Source of the DNA: Candidatus Sabulitectum sp.
GTDB taxonomy: Bacteria; Fermentibacterota; Fermentibacteria; Fermentibacterales; JCC-6
DNA length: 5,678 nt
Reading direction: 5' to 3'
NCBI GenBank assembly: GCA_023136985.1
Contig: JAGLQD010000370.1
Coordinates: 1 to 5,678, forward strand
Shown here: positions 1-5,525 of the stretch, piece after piece
Layout of the letters: the number at the start of each line of letters is the position of its first letter
Numbering within the stretch: position 1 is the stretch's first letter
The notes under the pieces: generated by a model
Database searches by the model: none
Seen by the model: only the letters and a program-made list of their open reading frames with translations
Told to the model about the DNA's origin: nothing
Made by a program: the position numbers and the translations under genes

Positions 1-405
1 GGATAACTCAAAGAGATCCCAGTATACAAAAGAACTGAATCTTAACAGAAATGCGAATGATACTCCCTGGAAAATAGCCCCGGGAATTTCAGCGGATAGA
101 TCCTTTTCCGTTCTTATTGAATTCAAAAGGCTTCCGCTGAAAGCAAGAATGGCAGTGATCGGATAGATAAGAAAGGGATTGTTCCAGGCTGCCAGACACA
201 CAATTACCGCAGATTCCACGCTAACGCTGTCGTTTCCGTCAGATGAAACAACAAAGATCCTGGATAAGAGAATTCCAGTTGAAGCCAGCAATAGAAGAAC
301 AAGAGATTCAGTTGAGAAAGACGAAGTATGTTGAACTGGAGGGAAAACAAAGAAGGCAGACATTAATACAAATGCTAGAACCAGATAGTTGGTGTTTGAT
401 CTCAA
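1..405 (-). CDS. Membrane protein, N-terminal part (runs off left edge); possible second HD-GYP-type sensor
   Basis: An open frame of 135 codons reaches the window edge without a stop, so only the N-terminus is visible. I chose the TTG at 405-403. It overlaps the TGA stop of the upstream HD-GYP gene (TTGA), and a GGGAG sits 8 bases before it. The next start, ATG at 363, has no ribosome site. The protein is very hydrophobic, with likely membrane segments near residues 7-24, 33-53, 65-95 (perhaps two) and 108-125, and a charged loop near residues 96-104 (SIRTEKDLSAE). No catalytic motif lies in the visible part. The segment around residues 62-92 resembles in character the integral-membrane sensor region of the neighbouring HD-GYP protein, so a tandem paralog is plausible. 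It could equally be an unrelated membrane protein. It is very probably co-transcribed and translationally coupled with its neighbour. Confidence 0.72.
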   Translation of the reverse strand, partial: MRSNTNYLVLAFVLMSAFFVFPPVQHTSSFSTESLVLLLLASTGILLSRIFVVSSDGNDSVSVESAVIVCLAAWNNPFLIYPITAILAFSGSLLNSIRTEKDLSAEIPGAIFQGVSFAFLLRFSSFVYWDLFELS

Positions 406-1892
406 TGTAGAAGCTCCCGTAGTGCGTCAACAACATTAGCATCAAAATATGTTCCTCTGTGTTTCATTATCTCCGCAAGTGCATTCTGATCTGATCTTCC
501 AAGGTGATAAGCTCTGGGAGATGTTATGGCGTCGAAAACATCCGCTACTGCCACAATTCTCGCAAACAAAGATATTGAAGAGTTTGCTATGCCTTTGGGG
601 TATCCGCTTCCATCTATGTGTTCATGATGTTGCAGAACAATTGAAGAGGCATTGCCGTACCTCTCAATTGCACCCAGCAGTTTGATTCCGGCTTCGGGAT
701 GGGTCTCAATTACAGTTCTTTCAGATTGCGTAAGCAGACCTTTCTTCATTACAAGATTCCCGGGAACAGCAAGTTTCCCGATATCGTGGAGCAACGCTCC
801 GATCCTTAACTGCAATATCTCACTTCGGGAAAGACCAAGAACGCCAGCAAGTCTTGCTGCCATTCGAGAAACCCGAATTGAGTGATGATGCGTATCGGAG
901 TCTTTCCTGTCCGCCAGCCTTACAAACATTGATGCTGCACCTAGAAATGCATTCTCAAGCCTTCTTTTGCTGAAGGAGGACCGCCACACATTCTCCAGAA
1001 GATCCAGTGTTTCCTTCAGGTCCGCCATGTTGATGGACCTCAGTTCAGTGGCTGCCTCCCCCCGGGCAATGAATGCAGACTTCTCTGTGGATACCACATG
1101 CCATTCTCCCTTTTTCTCCATCCGGTAGATCTGTGAAGGGGCTTCCGGAATAGTGATCGCAGCGGGTTTTCCCTGCATTGTCCAGACATGAAGGCCATCC
1201 ATGAGAAAAAGCTGGAAACTGTTATCTTCGCTGTAGAGAGAACTTACCAGTTTATTCTGTAGAGACAGCGTCTTTATTCTGTCTGTATAGCGGTTCAGAC
1301 GGCTTTTGGAACGAAATTCGTAAAACATGGTAATCAGGATCAAGGCAAGCACAACAGCACCGCCGATAAGACCGCTTTCCAGAAAAAAGAACCATATGAT
1401 GTACGCGAAGATCCCATTGATAACCCAAGCCGCAATCATCATGGCAAGAGACTGAAATGAGATCCTCTGTATGGCTGCCAGCAGCAGAGACTGAACCAGA
1501 ATTCCAGCCGGAATCAGAAGAAGGCAGTTCCATCCTGCTTCTGTACTTGAGGGAATAGTAATAGCAAAAAGAACTGCTACGGGGATATAGCTGAAGAAAA
1601 GGAACCTGATCCCGTCTGTTTCCCAGTTAAACCATAAACCCAGTGAAATGGAGGCAACAGAGGTGATGATACCGGAAATTGTACCACCGAAAATGAAAGA
1701 TATCCAGCAGATCACAGGAAATATCGCAACTGGCCCGGCCTTCATTTCAATAACAAGAAAAGACGACAGCACAGCGGAAAAGCAGATAAGGGCGGAAACA
1801 GGTTTGTCAGGAGACATCACTGCAGCTGCAACTACAAGCAGCATACCTGATAAAAGCCAGGCAGGGGTCAATGAGCGCTTTTTTCTGTTTAT
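402..1892 (-). CDS. Membrane-anchored HD-GYP domain protein (cyclic-di-GMP phosphodiesterase)
   Basis: About 496 residues counted from the candidate ATA at 1892. HD-GYP proteins hydrolyse cyclic-di-GMP using a di- or tri-metal centre. Domains in order: a basic N-terminus (NRKKR); several membrane helices over roughly residues 12-192; a linker or possible coiled coil near 193-220; an unrecognised soluble region at about 220-320, perhaps GAF-like; and a complete HD-GYP domain at about 330-490. The domain shows HDIGK at 369-373, the downstream THPEAG histidine at 398, HHE at 422-424, DGSGYP at 427-432 and ADVFDAITS at 451-ish. All family signature residues are present, so it is probably active. 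No GGDEF or receiver domain is present. Start choice: the longest frame opens with GTG at 2036, but that lies upstream of the only good promoter and inside the divergent gene. The strong GGAGGA at 1904-1899 sits 6 bases before an ATA codon at 1892. Alternatives are TTG at 1871 and ATG at 1844, both without a good ribosome site. The latter would cut into the first helix. The family call is firm; the start is not. Confidence 0.93.
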   Translation of the reverse strand: MNRKKRSLTPAWLLSGMLLVVAAAVMSPDKPVSALICFSAVLSSFLVIEMKAGPVAIFPVICWISFIFGGTISGIITSVASISLGLWFNWETDGIRFLFFSYIPVAVLFAITIPSSTEAGWNCLLLIPAGILVQSLLLAAIQRISFQSLAMMIAAWVINGIFAYIIWFFFLESGLIGGAVVLALILITMFYEFRSKSRLNRYTDRIKTLSLQNKLVSSLYSEDNSFQLFLMDGLHVWTMQGKPAAITIPEAPSQIYRMEKKGEWHVVSTEKSAFIARGEAATELRSINMADLKETLDLLENVWRSSFSKRRLENAFLGAASMFVRLADRKDSDTHHHSIRVSRMAARLAGVLGLSRSEILQLRIGALLHDIGKLAVPGNLVMKKGLLTQSERTVIETHPEAGIKLLGAIERYGNASSIVLQHHEHIDGSGYPKGIANSSISLFARIVAVADVFDAITSPRAYHLGRSDQNALAEIMKHRGTYFDANVVDALRELLH

Positions 1893-1904
1893 GTGGAATC
1901 CTCC
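1893..1904 (-). promoter_or_regulatory. Strong Shine-Dalgarno site that points to an ATA start
   Basis: On the minus strand GGAGGA occupies 1904-1899. It is followed by TTCCAC and then ATA at 1892-1890, which is ideal spacing (6 bases). No ATG, GTG or TTG lies within normal range in the HD-GYP frame. The site supports initiation at a rare AUA codon, and the following residues (NRKKR, then a hydrophobic helix) make a typical inner-membrane N-terminus. The spacing is seen directly; use of AUA is inferred. Confidence 0.5.
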
Positions 1905-1940
1905 GCTGTTTGAAACAATAGGTGATGCAACCGTTTTTTC

Positions 1941-1968
1941 ATTATAGTAAAAGAGGTTGTCGAGGCAA
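1941..1968 (-). promoter_or_regulatory. Sigma70-type promoter for the HD-GYP gene
   Basis: On the minus strand there is a perfect TATAAT (1946-1941). A TTGCCT (1968-1963, 4 of 6 matches to TTGACA) lies 16 bases upstream. A transcript would start near 1934 and give a leader of about 40 bases before the GGAGGA site. This promoter lies downstream of the GTG at 2036, which argues against that long start. A TTGACC a few bases further upstream is spaced too far (23 bases) to be the -35 element. Confidence 0.55.
1943..1948 (+). promoter_or_regulatory. Possible -10 element for the radical SAM-aroE operon
   Basis: TATAGT on the plus strand (5 of 6 matches to TATAAT) overlaps the -10 of the divergent HD-GYP promoter. 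No acceptable -35 lies 16-18 bases upstream; the nearest TTGAAA (1910-1915) is 27 bases away. If used, transcription would begin near 1955, just upstream of the ribosome site at 1982-1985. The weak -35 suggests activator dependence or a promoter elsewhere. Confidence 0.25.
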
Positions 1969-1990
1969 AGGTCAAAGGAATGGAGTTCAT

Positions 1991-3214
1991 TTGAGAATTC
2001 TTTTTGTTCAGTCGCCAGTGGGAAGAAGAGAAGCACCCATATATCCCATTGGGCTTGCCTATCTGGCTGGTGCTCTTGGTGCTCACGATTGCATGGGGAT
2101 AGATCTCAGTCTGGTTGATTCCCCTGGAGAAGTTCTTCGGAAAGAACTGAGCATCTGTGATCCGGATGTGGTGGCGGTTTCCGTCCGGAATATAGATGAC
2201 AGCTCGTATCCGGTTACCCACTGGTATCTTGATTCCTTTGGAGAGATCATGGAAGTACTAAGCCAGTGGAAAGGAACTGTTATAGCCGGTGGTGCCGGTT
2301 TCTCAATTTATCCTGAGAGAATAATGAAACTATGGCCCAGGATAGATATTGCCATGGTTGGCGAGGGAGAGCTTGCTCTGCCTTTGCTTCTTGACCATCT
2401 TGGTGGAGCTCCCCACCCATTGTGGCTTCAGAACAGAGTCGCCAGGCCGCCAAGGCCCGCTCTTGAAAAGATACAGCTTCCCGATTACAGCATTTTTCCC
2501 GCCTCTGATTATCCCGGAAAAGGTTCTGTTGGTGTACAGACAAGAAGAGGATGCGTGTTTAACTGTGCGTACTGTACTTACAAATCGTTGAGTGGAAATG
2601 GCTTCAGATTGAGGCCAGTCGAGCATGTGGTACAGGATATTCTGGAAGTAGGAAAACAGGGCTTCAAGAGTTTTATGTTCGTTGACTCTGTGTTTGATTA
2701 CCCAAGAGATTATTTTGATCATCTGGTAAGCGCCCTTTCAGATATTGAGGGTATTCCAGCATGGGGAGCATGGATGTCGGAATCTGTTCCTCCGTCAGGT
2801 CTGGAAGCCATGTACAAGGCTGGCTGCAGGTGGGTTGATTTCTCGCCGGATGTAATAACAGAAAAAGGGTGGAAGTTGATGGGGAAAGGCGGGTCGTTAA
2901 AAAAATTGTGGCCTGTTGTGAGAGAAGCTCGAAAGATCGGATTCACAGTCGGGATCAATTTTTTCAGTGCCTCTCCAGGAGAAAACTTCATAGCACTTGT
3001 TCAGAAATTTCTTTTTATGGCAAGGGCCAGATTGTTTCTCGGGTGGGGGAAGACATTTGTCAATATAGGTACTATCAGGCTTTACAGGGGCGCTCCTCTT
3101 TCAGAGAGTCTCTACCCCGGTGAAGAACTTTTCAAGCCTGTATTTTACAGGCCCCGCGGGCTTGCAGATCTTACAGTCAGGGTTTTCCAGGCCATTCGCA
3201 GAAGACGCCGCTGA
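1991..3214 (+). CDS. B12-binding-type radical SAM protein
   Basis: 407 residues from the TTG at 1991. GGAG at 1982-1985 lies 5 bases upstream, and the protein then begins LRILFVQSP, a typical first strand of a cobalamin-binding domain. Starting at GTG 1922 would add 23 residues of unlike character and would begin ahead of the candidate -10. The N-terminal domain (about 1-140) carries YPIGLAYLAGAL (19-30), a GG motif (100-101) and VGEGE (123-127), as in the B12-binding radical SAM superfamily (class B methylase-like). The DxHxxG cobalamin-ligand motif is absent, as in many members, so B12 binding would be base-off or may be lost. The radical SAM core follows, with the [4Fe-4S] motif CVFNCAYC (C188, C192, C195). 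The C-terminus is short and ends in a run of five arginines. The substrate cannot be told from sequence: methylation, ring rearrangement and other radical chemistry are all possible. The stop overlaps the aroE start by one base (TGATG). Confidence 0.88.
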   Translation: MRILFVQSPVGRREAPIYPIGLAYLAGALGAHDCMGIDLSLVDSPGEVLRKELSICDPDVVAVSVRNIDDSSYPVTHWYLDSFGEIMEVLSQWKGTVIAGGAGFSIYPERIMKLWPRIDIAMVGEGELALPLLLDHLGGAPHPLWLQNRVARPPRPALEKIQLPDYSIFPASDYPGKGSVGVQTRRGCVFNCAYCTYKSLSGNGFRLRPVEHVVQDILEVGKQGFKSFMFVDSVFDYPRDYFDHLVSALSDIEGIPAWGAWMSESVPPSGLEAMYKAGCRWVDFSPDVITEKGWKLMGKGGSLKKLWPVVREARKIGFTVGINFFSASPGENFIALVQKFLFMARARLFLGWGKTFVNIGTIRLYRGAPLSESLYPGEELFKPVFYRPRGLADLTVRVFQAIRRRRR

Positions 3215-3960
3215 TGGTTGAGTTCCAGGCAGGTCTTCTTGGCTGGCCTGTGTCTCATTCTTTGTCTCCGTTGATCCATTCTATCTTTCTCCGATATTTC
3301 AGGATCGAAGGGACCTATGAGTTGTTCCCGGTGGAGCACGGTGAGCTGCCAGTGCTTCTTGCCCGGCTTGGAAGAAGAAGATTTACAGGTTTGAATGTTA
3401 CTGTGCCGCACAAGATGTCTGCAATGATGATTTGTGATTCTCTTTCCGTGGAAGCTGAATCTGCCGGAGCTGTGAATACTCTGGTTTTTGAACCAGGGGA
3501 TCTTAGAGGCTACAACACGGATATAGCTGGTTTTAAGATGATGATACGCGATCTGCCCCGGCCTTTTTATGTTCTTGGCACCGGCGGGGCGGCAGGGGCG
3601 ATCTCTGCGGCTTTGAAAGTTTCAGATGTTGTTTTTATACCCAGGGGCGGTGGGATTTCCAAAGCGAACCGACCTGCAATGGCAACTGTTGTCAATGCGA
3701 CTCCACTGGGGTGGGATGATGAGGATATTTTCCCCTTTCCCGTGCCATCAGGCTGGAGTTTTGCAGATTTGAATTATAATCCCCACTGGAGATGGCGTAA
3801 CAGCCTTCAATCTCATGTTATCACTGGAGAGAAGATGCTTGTAGAGCAGGCTGCGGAATCATTCAGGTTGTGGACAGGTCATACTCCAGGTGAGAAATTG
3901 AAAAACAGAGTACTGGAAAGGATCAGGGAAAAGCTTAATGAAGACAAAAATAACCAGTGA
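3214..3960 (+). CDS. aroE: Shikimate dehydrogenase (short form)
   Basis: 248 residues; the family is usually about 270-290. The enzyme reduces 3-dehydroshikimate to shikimate with NADPH in the cytoplasm. The substrate-binding half is complete: SHSLSP (14-19) with the two shikimate-binding serines, NVTVPHK with catalytic K67, AGAVNTL (85-90) and GYNTD with catalytic D103. The nucleotide-binding half has the glycine-rich loop GTGGAAGA (122-129), NATPLG (161-166), NYNP (187-190) and the C-terminal helix signature GEKMLVEQA...WTG (205-221). The stretch between the glycine loop and NATPLG is about 25 residues shorter than usual, and the basic NRT-type loop that selects NADPH is replaced by PRGGGISKANR. 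The ATG shares one base with the upstream stop (TGATG) and has only a weak ribosome site, so translation is probably coupled. A quinate or aminoshikimate dehydrogenase is possible, but nearby aroK favours the shikimate role. Confidence 0.9.
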   Translation: MVEFQAGLLGWPVSHSLSPLIHSIFLRYFRIEGTYELFPVEHGELPVLLARLGRRRFTGLNVTVPHKMSAMMICDSLSVEAESAGAVNTLVFEPGDLRGYNTDIAGFKMMIRDLPRPFYVLGTGGAAGAISAALKVSDVVFIPRGGGISKANRPAMATVVNATPLGWDDEDIFPFPVPSGWSFADLNYNPHWRWRNSLQSHVITGEKMLVEQAAESFRLWTGHTPGEKLKNRVLERIREKLNEDKNNQ

Positions 3961-4954
3961 ATGGGTTGATGAAAAACTTAAGAATGGTTTTCTGCGGAAT
4001 GATCTGAAGTTGATCCTTGCCAGCAGTGATGAAGAAGCGGAGATTCTTTACAGAGCAGCAAGAGAAGTAAGAGATCAGCAGTTCGGCAGGAAAGCGTTTA
4101 TCAGAGCGGTTGTTGAATTTGCAAATTCATGCAGATGCAGCTGCTTGTACTGCGGTATGCGATTGAATAATCCTGACGGCATGAATTTTTCACTGGATCA
4201 TGCAGAGCTTCTCGCAATTGCCCGCACGGCGTATGAGAATGGGATCAGAACTTTCTTTCTTCAGGCTGCGGAAAGCGAATCTTACGGTGCAATCTGGCTA
4301 AGGGATGTAATAGCAGACATAAAGGAACTGGGAATGGGAGTTCTTCTCTGCGTTGGAGTTCATCAGGAAAGTGATCTGGATCTCTGGCGTGACGCAGGTG
4401 CCTACAAGTTCATACTTAAACATGAAACCGCAGATAAAGAGCTTTTTCAAAGAATGAAGCCGGGTTTTACCCTGGAAGACAGAATTGAGTGGCTCAAAAT
4501 ACTTAGAAGGCATGATTATCACATTGGTTCAGGCCCTCTGCTTGGTTTGCCCGGGCAGACAGTGGACTCTCTTGTTGACGATCTCTTCTTACTGCGGGAT
4601 CTTCATGTGGAAATGTCCAGTGTTTCGGTCTTTCTGCCTGCAGCTGGAACTCCTCTCGAAAATGAGCCTACTGGAGACCCGGAACTGGGGCTGAGGTTTA
4701 TCGCAGCAATGAGACTTTTTCTTAAGGATACTCTTATTCCAGCAACCAGTACATTTGAAAGATTGCTTGAGAACGGCCAGTATCGCTGCTTTCAGGCTGG
4801 TGCCAATGTTATTACAGTGAACATGACTCCCCAGAAGCTCAGAGATGACTACACTATCTATTCTGATAGATTTTATGTGGGGCTGGAGCATGCCAGGAAG
4901 ACTATCAGAAAAGCCGGTCTTGTGGAGACAACAGAGGGAGAGCTGCTTTCCTGA
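3938..4954 (+). CDS. HydE-like radical SAM protein
   Basis: 338 residues, close to the roughly 350 of HydE. It starts at ATG 3938, inside aroE (23-base overlap), with AGGGA 8 bases upstream. The core holds EFANSCRCSCLYCGMR with the radical SAM cysteines C65, C69 and C72, plus an extra C67. Further HydE-family signatures are LQAAES (108-113, where HydE usually has LQSGED), LKHET (160-164), GLPGQT (203-208), IPATS (267-271) and AGANVITVNMTP (287-298). HydE acts in [FeFe]-hydrogenase H-cluster assembly on the HydG product, but HydF and HydG are not in this window. Related HydE-like and PylB-like enzymes act on amino acids or other substrates. The family call is strong. True HydE function is uncertain because the GGED-like loop is altered and the partner genes are not visible. 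The gene is the last of the operon with the B12-type radical SAM protein and aroE. Confidence 0.86.
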   Translation: MKTKITSEWVDEKLKNGFLRNDLKLILASSDEEAEILYRAAREVRDQQFGRKAFIRAVVEFANSCRCSCLYCGMRLNNPDGMNFSLDHAELLAIARTAYENGIRTFFLQAAESESYGAIWLRDVIADIKELGMGVLLCVGVHQESDLDLWRDAGAYKFILKHETADKELFQRMKPGFTLEDRIEWLKILRRHDYHIGSGPLLGLPGQTVDSLVDDLFLLRDLHVEMSSVSVFLPAAGTPLENEPTGDPELGLRFIAAMRLFLKDTLIPATSTFERLLENGQYRCFQAGANVITVNMTPQKLRDDYTIYSDRFYVGLEHARKTIRKAGLVETTEGELLS

Positions 4955-5432
4955 TAATTTCTGAAACCTGTTGAGGAGTTCTGTTCCCGGTGCTCACTTG
5001 ATTCCCCAGAGACAGATAGTGGCCTTCACGGTTCTTGAGGAGTGTCCTCAGCCCGGAAGGGTCAACCGCAAGTGGCCTCTGTCCGCTGTTTCTATCCACC
5101 AGAGTTTCCGGGGATGCAGACAAGGTGAAAAGGATTGTTTTCCTTTCAATTCTTGTGCGACTCTCCAGGTCCAGAAGCGCGCCGCCTCCAAGGGCAATAA
5201 CAGTTCTGGGGACACTGCCGGTGACTGCCTGCAGCAGAATTTTCTTTTCCACAGCCCTGAAAGCCTCTTCGCCCTTATTGTTGAATATCCATTCGATGGT
5301 GTGTTCTGTCTCAGCTTCTATCCGGCAGTCAATATCAATGAAATCAGCCTGAAGTGAAACCGAAAGAATTCGGCCTACGGTTGATTTTCCGGAACAGGGG
5401 GGACCGGCCAGAGCTATTATGTTCTTAGTCAT
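4905..5432 (-). CDS. aroK: Shikimate kinase
   Basis: 175 residues, the normal length for the family. The enzyme phosphorylates shikimate to shikimate 3-phosphate with ATP in the cytoplasm. It shows a Walker A loop (GPPCSGKST, 10-18), DID (33-35) with the magnesium and shikimate-binding aspartates, GEEAFRAVE with R59 and E62, the GGG substrate loop (82-84), QRPL with lid arginine R119, and R135 before the C-terminal HY motif. The ATG at 5432 is the only possible start, since TGA lies in frame two codons upstream. Upstream context is odd: the GGAGGA at 5454-5449 is 16 bases from the ATG, and a perfect TATAAT lies in between. The gene ends inside the convergent HydE-like gene (50-base overlap). 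It is the step after AroE, yet on the opposite strand and not co-transcribed. Confidence 0.95.
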   Translation of the reverse strand: MTKNIIALAGPPCSGKSTVGRILSVSLQADFIDIDCRIEAETEHTIEWIFNNKGEEAFRAVEKKILLQAVTGSVPRTVIALGGGALLDLESRTRIERKTILFTLSASPETLVDRNSGQRPLAVDPSGLRTLLKNREGHYLSLGNQVSTGNRTPQQVSEIIRKAALPLLSPQDRLF

Positions 5433-5438
5433 AGCTCA

Positions 5439-5456
5439 ATTATACTGTTCCTCCTT
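5439..5456 (-). promoter_or_regulatory. aroK leader: -10 TATAAT and AAGGAGGA
   Basis: On the minus strand AAGGAGGA lies at 5456-5449 and TATAAT at 5444-5439. If the TATAAT is the -10, transcription starts about at the ATG (5432) and gives a leaderless mRNA, although no good -35 is seen 16-18 bases upstream. If transcription starts further upstream, the GGAGGA would serve a TTG at 5439-5437 that opens a four-residue reading frame ending at 5425, overlapping the aroK start. These two readings exclude each other. Confidence 0.35.
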
Positions 5457-5483
5457 GACGAAGGGGAGATTGCCTGCTATTCA
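5455..5483 (+). promoter_or_regulatory. Possible promoter for the HU/IHF-family gene
   Basis: TTGACG (5455-5460, 5 of 6) is followed after 17 bases by TATTCA (5478-5483), preceded by TG at 5475-5476 as in an extended -10. The hexamer is weak beyond TAT, so the call rests on the -35, the spacing and the TG. A transcript would start near 5490 and leave a leader of about 36 bases. The -35 overlaps the complement of the aroK ribosome-like site. Confidence 0.4.
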
Positions 5484-5525
5484 ACGATACATCAGGTGGC
5501 AAGATAAGAGACTTGGAGGAGGATA

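Noticed and set aside
449..885. Two plus-strand frames antisense to the HD-GYP domain
   Set aside because: They have no motif or ribosome site and lie opposite a strongly conserved catalytic domain.
1648..1947. Plus-strand frame of 99 codons antisense to the HD-GYP membrane region
   Set aside because: Its composition is that of a shadow frame, with no recognisable domain.
1922..1990. N-terminal extension of the radical SAM protein to GTG 1922 or ATG 1925
   Set aside because: The TTG at 1991 has a well-placed GGAG, and the family begins at that strand; the extension crosses the divergent promoter.
1893..2036. N-terminal extension of the HD-GYP protein to a GTG at 2036
   Set aside because: It lies inside the divergent radical SAM gene and upstream of the perfect TATAAT promoter, lacks a ribosome site, and adds residues unlike a membrane-protein N-terminus.
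1889..2221. Minus-strand frame of 110 codons across the divergent region
   Set aside because: Most of it is antisense to the conserved B12-type domain; only its last 17 codons lie near the HD-GYP start, and these are noted as a possible coupling frame.
4955..5010. Rho-independent terminator after the HydE-like gene
   Set aside because: No GC-rich hairpin followed by a T run was seen on either strand, and the region codes for AroK.
4971..5357. Two plus-strand frames antisense to aroK
   Set aside because: Shikimate kinase on the other strand has all its motifs; these frames show none.
5473..5496. Imperfect inverted repeat CCTG...CAGG in the aroK/HU intergenic region, possible operator
   Set aside because: The arms are only 4 bases, plus a TAT/ATA pair out of register by two bases; that is within chance.
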